A stretch of DNA of 64,000 nucleotides, taken from NCBI GenBank assembly GCA_018713255.1, contig DVFL01000014.1:25908-89907 (forward strand), given 5' to 3'. Each line of letters begins with the position of its first letter. The stretch's first letter is position 1. This document shows, piece after piece, positions 44,732 to 52,610 of the stretch. Made by a program: the position numbers and the translations under genes. The notes under the pieces are model-generated. The model was not told the origin of the DNA and did no database searches. It saw only the letters and a list, made by a program, of their open reading frames with translations. Source of the stretch: Candidatus Cottocaccamicrobium excrementipullorum. GTDB lineage: Bacteria; Bacillota; Clostridia; Lachnospirales; Lachnospiraceae.

Positions 44732-44746
44732 TGTGCAATTTGCACA
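44732..44746. promoter_or_regulatory. 15-bp palindrome upstream of the TRAP operon
   Basis: TGTGCAA-T-TTGCACA is a perfect palindrome about 125 bases before dctP and 210 before the carboxypeptidase gene, in the 350-base divergent gap 44609-44958. A TATAAT-like box reading toward dctP lies at 44658-44653. On the other side TATGAT (44882-44887) reads toward dacF. No operator-binding protein is encoded next to it. Confidence 0.45.
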
Positions 44747-44958
44747 TTTAATATAAACAAAACCTTCAGAATTGAGAAGAGGCAAGAAAAATGACTTTCA
44801 GAAATTTCAATCCCTGGCAGAGACTGTTGATCAGACCCAGAAAATTCACAATTTTGTAAGGACATGAAGGGAAAATCATGATATGATAAAAAGGATGACC
44901 AAAAAGGCTTTTCCTCACAGGGAGAGCAAAATGAATAGCGATAAAGGAAATTAAGGAA

Positions 44959-46449
44959 ATGAAGCGAATCAGAATCAAAATTAAACGGATCATCCTTCAG
45001 GCGGCAGCCTTAGGGACGGGAACGGTGCTGGCCATCAGCGCATTTTCCTTTCCCGCCTATGCAAAGCCTGTGTGGCCTTCAGATACGGGAATTCAGGCAG
45101 ATGCAGGAATTGTTGTAGATGAAGAGACGGGAACCGTGCTGTTTGGACAGAATATTCATCTTACTTATGCCCCGGCCAGCATTACTAAGCTGCTTACCGC
45201 TCTGGTGGTGATTGAAAATTGTCCTTCTCTGGATGAAACGGTGACCTTTTCTCATGATGCAGTGTATAATGTGGAGTCAGGAAGCGGAAACAGCCTTTCT
45301 CTGGAGGAAGGAGATCAGCTTTCGGTGCGGGATTGCTTATATGCCCTTCTGCTGCGCTCTTCCAACCAGGCGGCTAATGCCTTGGCGGAACATGTGGGCG
45401 GTTCCAGAGAAGGATTTGTGGCCATGATGAATGAAAAAATACGGGAGTTAGGCTGTACGGAAAGCAATTTTATGAATCCTTCCGGGCTGAATGATGAGAA
45501 TCAGTATGTGTCTGCATATGATATGGCGATTATCGGCAGAGCTGCCTTCGCCAATGAGACTCTTCTGGAAATCAATTCTACCACATCTTATACTCTTCCG
45601 GCAACGATCCATAATCCTGACGGACTGCGCATTGGCATGGAACATAAGCTTCTGATTACTGATGATGAGAACAGTTCCACTTATTATCCTGATGCGGTGG
45701 CAGGAAAAACCGGCTATACTTCCATTGCTGGGAATACCTTGGTGACCTATGCCCGAAAGGGAGACCGGGGGGAGGTTGCGGTGATTCTTAAGAGCAATCA
45801 GACCCATTATTCCGACACCATTGCCCTCCTGGATTTCGGATTTCAGCGCTTTCAGAATCTGGATGCGTCAGGGGATCTGGCTTCTCTTTTTGATGAGGCG
45901 GGACAGCTCACAATAGATGGTCAAACCTTCTTGCAGGATCAGCTGGAGACAGAGGGATCAGAGATGGTTACGGTTCCTCTGGAAGCCGTTCTTTCTGATG
46001 CAGAGAGAAGCCTGGTTACAGGAGAGCAGATGAGCGCCGGGGCGCCGGATGGGGCGGTAGCTCAGGTGAAGTATACGTATGATGATCGGGTAGTGGGAAG
46101 CTATTATCTGGTCAGCACAGTGCAGGAGCCGGCAGAATCAGATGCTCTGGGGCAGGGGGAAATGCCGTCGGAACAGGCGGCGGATGCTTCTCTTCCAGAC
46201 AACCAGGAGACTGGGGCGCCGGCTGAGGGAGGCGGGATTCCTCTTACCTTGCTTCTGGGCGCCGGAGGCGTGATTTTAGCGGCAGGAGCTGTAACTGGAA
46301 TCGTATTCTTGATTCGAAGAAGCCGGAAACGCCAGGAGCAGGAGGCTGAACTGCGCCGGGAGAGGAGACGGCAGCGTCTTGCGGAAATCGGGTGTTCGGA
46401 GGAAGAGTTCCGGCGTCTGGTAGAGGAACGGTACGGAAAAGATACATAA
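44959..46449 (+). CDS. dacF: D-alanyl-D-alanine carboxypeptidase, DacF-like
   Basis: 496 residues. A signal peptide ends at AYA (about residue 34). Penicillin-binding motifs: SITK (SXXK, about residue 77), SSN (about 134) and KTG in AVAGKTGYTS (about 250). It trims the pentapeptide of peptidoglycan. After a Ser/Glu/Pro linker a membrane helix (LTLLLGAGGVILAAGAVTGI, about 425-444) is followed by a basic, coiled cytoplasmic tail of about 50 residues. The usual PBP5-type anchor is a short amphipathic helix, so the tail is unusual. Confidence 0.9.
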   Translation: MKRIRIKIKRIILQAAALGTGTVLAISAFSFPAYAKPVWPSDTGIQADAGIVVDEETGTVLFGQNIHLTYAPASITKLLTALVVIENCPSLDETVTFSHDAVYNVESGSGNSLSLEEGDQLSVRDCLYALLLRSSNQAANALAEHVGGSREGFVAMMNEKIRELGCTESNFMNPSGLNDENQYVSAYDMAIIGRAAFANETLLEINSTTSYTLPATIHNPDGLRIGMEHKLLITDDENSSTYYPDAVAGKTGYTSIAGNTLVTYARKGDRGEVAVILKSNQTHYSDTIALLDFGFQRFQNLDASGDLASLFDEAGQLTIDGQTFLQDQLETEGSEMVTVPLEAVLSDAERSLVTGEQMSAGAPDGAVAQVKYTYDDRVVGSYYLVSTVQEPAESDALGQGEMPSEQAADASLPDNQETGAPAEGGGIPLTLLLGAGGVILAAGAVTGIVFLIRRSRKRQEQEAELRRERRRQRLAEIGCSEEEFRRLVEERYGKDT

Positions 46450-46474
46450 GAAAATGAGTTGGAGATGATTAAAA

Positions 46475-47419
46475 ATGGAAAATCTGGTGTTTTGTTTAAA
46501 TGCTACTATACCGATTTTTCTGCTGATGATTCTGGGACTTCTGTTTAAAAACGGCGGTCTGTTTGATGACGGGTTTGTAAAAACCATGAATTCCTTTGTG
46601 TTTAAAGTGGCCCTTCCCGTGCTTTTGTTTCGGGAGCTTTCTACGGCGGACTTTCTTCAGGTGTGGGACGGAAGGTTTGTGGCGTTTTGTTTCTTTGCCA
46701 CGATGGCTTCCATTCTTCTTTCTGTGGGAATTGGATGTCTGCTGCCGGACCGAAGCAGCAGAGGAGAGTTTGCTCAGGCGGCTTACCGGTCAAGCGCCGC
46801 TCTTTTGGGAATCGGGTTTATTACCAATATTTATGGAAGCGCCGGGATGGCTCCATTGATGATTATCGGAACGGTTCCTCTTTATAATGTAATGGCTGTG
46901 GTGATTTTGGCTTTTATGAAACCGGACCACCATAAGATTGACGGAGCGCTGATGAAAACTACCCTGAAAGGAATTGTCACTAATCCCATTATCATTGGAG
47001 TGGTGGGAGGAATGCTCTGGTCAGCCTTATCCATTCCCCAGCCGGAGATCCTTTCCAAGACTTTAAGCTATGTGGCTAATCTGGCGACTCCCATGGGATT
47101 AATGGCCATGGGAGCAACATTTGATGGAAAACAGGCTCTGAAAAAATGGAAGCCTGCTTTAGGCTGCAGCGCCATGAAGCTTGTGGTGTTCTGTATGATT
47201 TTTATCCCGCTGGCGGTGAAATTAGGATTCAGGGACAGTGAACTGGTGTCTGTGCTGGTGATGACTGGCTCCCCTACCACGGTAAGCTGTTTTGTCATGG
47301 CTAAAAATATGGGATATGAGGGAACGGTGAGCAGCAGTGCAGTGATGGTAACAACATTCTTAAGTGCTTTTACCTTGACAGGCTGGCTCTTTCTCATCCG
47401 TTCCATGGGATTGATTTAA
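46475..47419 (+). CDS. AEC family (auxin efflux carrier-like) transporter
   Basis: 314 residues with about ten helices. NATIPIFLLMILGLLFKNGG and FKVALPVLLFRELSTADF open it, and VMTGSPTTVSCFVMAKNMG near the end is the conserved AEC segment. Bacterial members export or import small acids such as malate. The gene lies 25 bases after dacF and 14 before brnQ. Confidence 0.87.
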   Translation: MENLVFCLNATIPIFLLMILGLLFKNGGLFDDGFVKTMNSFVFKVALPVLLFRELSTADFLQVWDGRFVAFCFFATMASILLSVGIGCLLPDRSSRGEFAQAAYRSSAALLGIGFITNIYGSAGMAPLMIIGTVPLYNVMAVVILAFMKPDHHKIDGALMKTTLKGIVTNPIIIGVVGGMLWSALSIPQPEILSKTLSYVANLATPMGLMAMGATFDGKQALKKWKPALGCSAMKLVVFCMIFIPLAVKLGFRDSELVSVLVMTGSPTTVSCFVMAKNMGYEGTVSSSAVMVTTFLSAFTLTGWLFLIRSMGLI

Positions 47420-47433
47420 GGAGGAAGCAACCG

Positions 47434-48753
47434 ATGAAGCAGAAGCTGTCCTTTAGTAATCGGATATTGATAGGATTCACCTTATTTTCCTTGTTTTTTG
47501 GGGCGGGAAACTTAATTTTTCCGCCTTTTTTGGGTTATGAAGCAGGAGACCATCTCTGGCCGGCGGCTGCAGGGTTTATTCTCAGCGCGGTGCTCCTTCC
47601 CGTGCTGGGGGTGGCGGCCATCGCCTCGTCTGGAGGGCTGGATAAACTTGCCGGCAGGGTGCATCCGAAATTTTCCCTGGTGTTCACTGTGCTGATCTAT
47701 CTGTCCATCGGTCCTTGCCTGGCTATTCCCAGAACGGCAGGAACTTCTTATGAGATGGCGCTCCTTCCCTTTTTGGGCGAGTATGCAGGGAGAGGAAGTC
47801 AGCTGGTGTACACGCTGCTGTTCTTTTTGGCGGCGGCTTTTTTTGCGCTGCGCCCGGAAAAACTTACAGACCGGCTGGGAAAGGTGACGGCGCCGGCGCT
47901 GTTGATTATGATTGCCCTTTTGTTTGCCGGCTGCATCTGCTGGCCGGTGGGACAGCCGGGGGAGCCTTTAAACCAGTACGGAAAAGCGCCGGTGCTTCAC
48001 GGATTCCTGGAAGGATATCAGACCATGGATACCATGGCTGCTTTGAATTTTGGGATCGTAATTGCCTTAAACATTCGGGCAAGAGGAATTAAAGCCGATG
48101 GAGCGGTGGTGCGGGAGACAATCTTCGGCGGAATTACCGCAGGGGCAGTGTTAGGAGGAGTTTATGCTGTTCTGGCCTATATGGGAAATATGGCAGGCCG
48201 GGAAATCGAGAATGGAAGAAATGGAGTGGAGATTCTTACCTGGATTGCTTCCTCTCTTTATGGAAACACCGGTCTCATGCTTTTAGGCATTATTTTCTTT
48301 GTAGCTTGCCTGAATGTGTGCATCGGGCTGATCAGCAGCTGCAGCCAGTATTTTTCTCGGCTTTGCCCTGCTTTTTCTTACCGGAAATGGGTGGTTTTGT
48401 TTACGGTGGTAAGTATGGTGATTGCCAATGCTGGCCTTGATCAGGTGCTGGCCTTCAGTGTGCCGGTGATCGAGACGATATATCCTGTGGCCATTGTGCT
48501 CATTGTTCTGGCATTTTTAAACCGGTTCTTAGGCGGGTATGCCCTGGTGTATCCGTTTTGTACCGGGTTTACGGCGGCAGCTTCCCTGCTTCAGACCTTT
48601 GGGAAGCTGTTCCCGGATTCTTTTCTGGCAGCAGCGGCGGCCTTTCTTCCTGGAGCCCAAGATGGATTCGGATGGGTTCTTCCAGCAGCATTGGCAGTAT
48701 GGCTGGGAATTGTCTGTTCCCGAGAACGGAGCAAAAAAAGGGCCGGCAGATAA
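47434..48753 (+). CDS. brnQ: branched-chain amino acid carrier BrnQ (LIVCS family)
   Basis: 439 residues with twelve helices. FTLFSLFFGAGNLIFPPFLG and IYLSIGPCLAIPRTAGTSYE are family signatures. It takes up leucine, isoleucine and valine with Na+ or H+. A GGAGGAAGC site precedes the ATG. The stop overlaps a hairpin that terminates the convergent pncB. Confidence 0.93.
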   Translation: MKQKLSFSNRILIGFTLFSLFFGAGNLIFPPFLGYEAGDHLWPAAAGFILSAVLLPVLGVAAIASSGGLDKLAGRVHPKFSLVFTVLIYLSIGPCLAIPRTAGTSYEMALLPFLGEYAGRGSQLVYTLLFFLAAAFFALRPEKLTDRLGKVTAPALLIMIALLFAGCICWPVGQPGEPLNQYGKAPVLHGFLEGYQTMDTMAALNFGIVIALNIRARGIKADGAVVRETIFGGITAGAVLGGVYAVLAYMGNMAGREIENGRNGVEILTWIASSLYGNTGLMLLGIIFFVACLNVCIGLISSCSQYFSRLCPAFSYRKWVVLFTVVSMVIANAGLDQVLAFSVPVIETIYPVAIVLIVLAFLNRFLGGYALVYPFCTGFTAAASLLQTFGKLFPDSFLAAAAAFLPGAQDGFGWVLPAALAVWLGIVCSRERSKKRAGR

Positions 48754-48760
48754 GCCGGCC
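48733..48760 (-). terminator. terminator of the nicotinate phosphoribosyltransferase gene
   Basis: Read on the minus strand, GGCCGGC, loop TTATCT and GCCGGCC are followed by a T7 run. It lies over the last codons of the convergent brnQ. Confidence 0.75.
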
Positions 48761-48766
48761 TGAGGA

Positions 48767-50236
48767 TTAGTTTCCTTCCTTTGGATAATGATAAGTATCC
48801 AGCAGCTGATTTTTAATGTGCCACAGTTCGTTGGAGAGATCTACATGAACCTTGTGAGGGTTTACCAGACGGAGAGATTCTTCCCAAAGGGTGGAAAGTT
48901 CCTGATTGCAGTATTTTTGAATTTCCATTACTTCAGGAGAGTGATAAACGCACTTTCCTTTCTGGAAAACCGGGATCAGCAGCTGGCGCATGGTGTAGCT
49001 TCCCGGCGCGAGAAGGGTTTTTTTCCAGGTCTGCACTGGGTCAAACAGCAGAAGAGAATTGTTTTCGTCAAAGGTTTCATCTGTCAGACAGATTAAGTCG
49101 GCCAGAATTTTTCCTGTTTCTCTGCTGTAAATCCGCTGAATGGCCTTATCTCCAGGGTTGGTGATCTTTTCCACATTTTCCGAGAGCTTGATCTTGGGGA
49201 TAAAGCGGCCGGTTTCTTTGTCTTGAATGGCGGCCAGCTTATAAACGCCTCCGAAAGACGGGCAGTCTTTGGCGGTAATCAGGTTGGTGCCTACTCCCCA
49301 GGAATTGATGGCGGCTCCCTGAAGCTTTAAGCTGTTGATCAGCTCCTCATCCAGATCGTTGGAGGCGGAGATTACGGCATCGGAGAATCCTGCTTCATCC
49401 AGCATTTTTTTCGCTTTTTTAGACAGATAAGCCAGGTCGCCGCTGTCTAAACGGATGCCGTAGAAGGTCAGGGGAATGCCGGCTTCCCGCATTTCCTTAA
49501 ATACCTGAATAGCATTGGGAATACCGGAATTTAAGGTATCATAAGTATCCACCAGAAGAATGCAGGCGGAAGGATACATTTTGGCATAAGTGCGGAATGC
49601 AGTAAGCTCGTCGGGGAAGCTCATAATCCAGCTGTGGGCGTGGGTGCCTTTTACCGGGACATTAAACATTTTGCCGGCGAGGACATTGGAGGTGCCGATG
49701 CAGCCGGCAATCATGGCGGCTCTTGCACCGTAGATGCCGGCGTCTGGTCCCTGTGCCCGGCGGAGGCCGAATTCCATCACCCCGTCTCCCTGGGCGGCAT
49801 AGACAACCCGGTAGGTTTTGGTGGCGATGAGACTTTGATGGTTAATAATGTTCAGCAAAGCGGTTTCAATCAGCTGGGCTTCCATAATGGGGGCCACAAC
49901 TTTGATCAATGGTTCTCGGGGGAAAACAACCGTGCCTTCTGGAATCGCGTAAATATCGCCGGAAAATTTAAAGTGGAGGAGGTAATCCAGGAAATCTTCC
50001 TGGAACATGCCGGTGGACCGCAGGTAGTCCACATCTTCCTGATCAAAGTGAAGATTTTCAATATACTCGATGACCTGCTCTAAGCCGGCGCAGATGGCAA
50101 AGCCATTGCCGAAGGGATTGTTCCGATAAAACATGTCGAAGATTACGGTTTCATTGGCATCGGCCTGTTTAAAATAGCCCTGCATCATGGTCAGCTCGTA
50201 AAAATCGGTCAGTAAGGTTAAATTTCTTTGGCTCAT
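48767..50236 (-). CDS. pncB: nicotinate phosphoribosyltransferase
   Basis: 489 residues. LTDFYELTMMQGYFKQ is the classic start; VKGTHAHSWIMSFPDE holds the phosphorylated-type histidine, and GIRLDSGDLAYLSKKA the PRPP-binding part. It makes NaMN from nicotinate for NAD salvage. Single gene with its own promoter and terminator. Confidence 0.94.
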   Translation of the reverse strand: MSQRNLTLLTDFYELTMMQGYFKQADANETVIFDMFYRNNPFGNGFAICAGLEQVIEYIENLHFDQEDVDYLRSTGMFQEDFLDYLLHFKFSGDIYAIPEGTVVFPREPLIKVVAPIMEAQLIETALLNIINHQSLIATKTYRVVYAAQGDGVMEFGLRRAQGPDAGIYGARAAMIAGCIGTSNVLAGKMFNVPVKGTHAHSWIMSFPDELTAFRTYAKMYPSACILLVDTYDTLNSGIPNAIQVFKEMREAGIPLTFYGIRLDSGDLAYLSKKAKKMLDEAGFSDAVISASNDLDEELINSLKLQGAAINSWGVGTNLITAKDCPSFGGVYKLAAIQDKETGRFIPKIKLSENVEKITNPGDKAIQRIYSRETGKILADLICLTDETFDENNSLLLFDPVQTWKKTLLAPGSYTMRQLLIPVFQKGKCVYHSPEVMEIQKYCNQELSTLWEESLRLVNPHKVHVDLSNELWHIKNQLLDTYHYPKEGN

Positions 50237-50290
50237 TATGGGAATCTCCTTTATCCGTGCTGAACAATGTGTTCACGCAGCTTTTTCTAA

Positions 50291-50318
50291 AGTATAACAT
50301 AAATTTGATAAATGGCAA
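50291..50318 (-). promoter_or_regulatory. promoter of pncB
   Basis: Minus strand: TTGCCA (50318-50313), a 16-base spacer and TATACT (50296-50291) preceded by TGT, an extended -10 box. It lies 55 bases before the start codon. Confidence 0.65.
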
Positions 50319-50420
50319 TATAATTGTTAAATTAATATCAATGCTGGAGGAAGAATACAAGATAAACATGAAAATTGAGGGGACAAGCTTGTCCAGGATA
50401 ATTAAAGGAGGGAAAAAGAA

Positions 50421-50870
50421 ATGCAGTTGTGTTTTCGAAAGCTGAATCCGGACAATGAGGAGGATATCCGCCAGTTTAACGAACTGATGGATGATCTTTC
50501 CCAAAGAGCAGAGGACCAGAAGGTTTTGAAACAAAAAATTGAGGAGATCAACGGGCAGAAAAACAGCTGGCTCATGGTGGCGGAGGATGTGGAGAGAAGG
50601 AAGCTGTGCGGCTCTGTGATTGGAGTTCTTTTCGGTGATTTTTGCGGAAGCTGTCAGCCGGTGATGGTGGTGGAGAATGTGGTGGTTCATCATCAGGAAC
50701 AGAGGAAAGGCATTGGTCGGTTAATGCTTCAGGAAATTGAGCGCTGGGGAAAGGAGCACAATGCATCTTACGTCATTCTTTGTTCAGGGCTTAACCGCAC
50801 TGGAGCTCATGAGTTTTACCGTTCCATGGGATACGGCGAGGTGAAAGGGTTTAAAAAGTATCTGAAGTAG
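50421..50870 (+). CDS. GNAT family N-acetyltransferase
   Basis: 149 residues. The acetyl-CoA loop is EQRKGIGRLMLQEIERW, preceded by the strand VMVVENVVVHH and followed by ASYVILCSGLNRTGAHEFYR and SMGYGEVKGFKKYL. The substrate is unknown. A strong AAAGGAGGGAAAAAGAA site supports the start. It stands between two unrelated genes. Confidence 0.87.
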   Translation: MQLCFRKLNPDNEEDIRQFNELMDDLSQRAEDQKVLKQKIEEINGQKNSWLMVAEDVERRKLCGSVIGVLFGDFCGSCQPVMVVENVVVHHQEQRKGIGRLMLQEIERWGKEHNASYVILCSGLNRTGAHEFYRSMGYGEVKGFKKYLK

Positions 50871-50923
50871 TTAAAAAAACCCGGCAGGACCGGGGATAAT
50901 CATACAGACAGAGGAGAAGAACA

Positions 50924-52258
50924 ATGAATAAATATGGAATTAGGGCAGGGATAAGGAGAATCATGGCGGCGGCCCTGGGAACAATAATGATGGCAGGAAC
51001 CGGCGTTGGCGGAGAAATCCAGGCCCTGGCAGCCCAGGTATATCCCGTATCGAGAACCGTCTCTGCCAGCCAGACGGTCTCCGGGCCGGTGCTTACCCCT
51101 TATTACGGACCATCTAATCAGGTCCAGAATAACCAGGAGCTTCAAGGTGTATGGATTTCTTATCTGGAATGGGAAAAACTTCCGAATGAGGAAGGGGCCT
51201 TTAAGGCGGCGGTGGACAAAATGCTGGACAACTGCGTCAGCTGGGGAATGAACGCGGTGTTTGTCCATGCTCACTCCCATACCGATGCTATGTATCCTTC
51301 TAAAATTCTTCCCTGGTCAAAATTTGTCTCTGGAACCCAGGGAAAAGACCCGGGATACGATCCTTTCGGTTATTTTGTGGAGGCGGCACATCAGAGAGGC
51401 TTGTCCATTCACGCCTGGTTTAATCCTTACCGGGTAACGGGATATTTAATGGGAATCGAAGATCTTTCCGACACAAACCCGGTTAAGCAGTGGATGACGG
51501 ATGACAATCCTGACAATGACCGGTGGGTTCTGCTTCAGAACGGGCAGTATTATTTAAATCCTGCTGTTCCTCAGGTGCGGCAGCTGGTGGCGGACAGCGT
51601 CCGGGAGGTGGCGGAAAATTATCCGGTGGACGGAATCCATTTCGATGATTATTTTTATCCTTCTGTCAATGACGCGGATCCCCAGGCATGGTTTGATAAA
51701 CCGGAGTACGATGCCTCTGGAAGTTCCTTGTCCATTGCGGACTGGAGACGGGAGAATGTCAGCCAGCTGGTATCCCAGGTTTATTCTACGATAAAATCCG
51801 TAAGGCCGGATTTGGTTTTCGGCATCAGCCCTCAGGGATATCTTCCGAATCTGCGCAGCGATACCAGCATGTTTGTGGACATTGACCGGTGGATGGGAGA
51901 GACTGGATTTGTGGATTACATCATGCCTCAGCTTTACTGGGGATTTGAAGCGAAAAATCTCAGAGGTGAGGATGCAGCCTACGCTTTTGATTCTAACCTG
52001 GCTTCCTGGATTGCGCTGAAAAAGACTGGCAGCGTGAAGCTGTGCCTTGGCCTTGGCATGTATCGGGCCGGAACAGATGTGGCGGACAATAATCAGGTAT
52101 CGGAGTGGCTTCAGTTTGATGATATTATCAGCCGGCAGGTTCAGACTGCCAGAGCCTCAGGACAGGTGTCTGGTTTCTGCTATTACAGCTACAGCTCCTT
52201 TTTAGAAGATGCGGCGGCATCAGAAGTGGCAAACCTGGTTTCGCTGCTGGCCCGTTAG
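50924..52258 (+). CDS. secreted GH10-like (GHL10) glycosyl hydrolase
   Basis: 444 residues. A signal peptide of about 38 residues ends near IQALAAQ. The GHL10 domain has NNQELQGVWISYLEWEKL, NAVFVHAHSHTDAMYPS, HAWFNPYRVTGY, VDGIHFDDYFYPS (with acidic residues in the usual active-site position) and YIMPQLYWGFEAKN. GHL10 members act on or bind cell-wall or surface glycans; activity is unproven for most. No anchor at the C-terminus, so it is probably released. Confidence 0.87.
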   Translation: MNKYGIRAGIRRIMAAALGTIMMAGTGVGGEIQALAAQVYPVSRTVSASQTVSGPVLTPYYGPSNQVQNNQELQGVWISYLEWEKLPNEEGAFKAAVDKMLDNCVSWGMNAVFVHAHSHTDAMYPSKILPWSKFVSGTQGKDPGYDPFGYFVEAAHQRGLSIHAWFNPYRVTGYLMGIEDLSDTNPVKQWMTDDNPDNDRWVLLQNGQYYLNPAVPQVRQLVADSVREVAENYPVDGIHFDDYFYPSVNDADPQAWFDKPEYDASGSSLSIADWRRENVSQLVSQVYSTIKSVRPDLVFGISPQGYLPNLRSDTSMFVDIDRWMGETGFVDYIMPQLYWGFEAKNLRGEDAAYAFDSNLASWIALKKTGSVKLCLGLGMYRAGTDVADNNQVSEWLQFDDIISRQVQTARASGQVSGFCYYSYSSFLEDAAASEVANLVSLLAR

Positions 52259-52294
52259 AATTCGTGAATCTTTGTCGAAATCTGCCCCAGCTTC

Positions 52295-52323
52295 TTGACT
52301 TTTCCTTTCTTGGTCTATATAAT
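52295..52323 (+). promoter_or_regulatory. ileS promoter
   Basis: TTGACT (52295-52300), a 17-base spacer and TATAAT (52318-52323). Transcription should start at about 52330, the beginning of the T-box leader. Confidence 0.8.
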
Positions 52324-52329
52324 GGAGGG

Positions 52330-52568
52330 GTAAAATAGAAAGACTGTGATGGAGAGAGTAAGTTGCTCCCAACGGCCCAGCGAACCGGGGAAGGTGCGAG
52401 CCCGGTGCAAGTAGGATCAGACTGAAAATCACTCCGGAGTTTCCGGCTGAAGGATTATAGTAGGCTGAGACGGTTTTCCCACGTTATAGGGAACTCATAT
52501 TAAAGTATGCAGTAATGGGTGGTAAAACGAAGCGGCCTTCGTCCTGATTGCAGGATGGAGGCTTTTTT
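52330..52568 (+). promoter_or_regulatory. T-box leader, isoleucine-specific, controlling ileS
   Basis: Stem I runs from about 52335 to 52455. The specifier ATC (52428-52430, in CTGAAAATCACTCC) is an isoleucine codon, and the stem ends with the conserved TTTCCGGCTGAA. The T-box proper, AATGGGTGGTAAAACGAAG (52514-52532), keeps TGGT, which pairs with ACCA of tRNA-Ile (discriminator A73), but has AAAACG where ACCGCG is usual. The terminator is GCCTTCGTCCTG (52535-52546) with CAGGATGGAGGC (52551-52562) and six T residues. Uncharged tRNA-Ile should allow readthrough into ileS. Confidence 0.9.
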
Positions 52569-52610
52569 GTTTCGTTCTGTTTTCTGCAGGAAAGAAGAGG
52601 AAGTATATCC

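Noticed and set aside
50257..50445. 62-codon frame before the GNAT gene
   Set aside because: Covers the pncB promoter region, has no ribosome binding site or family likeness, and overlaps the GNAT start.
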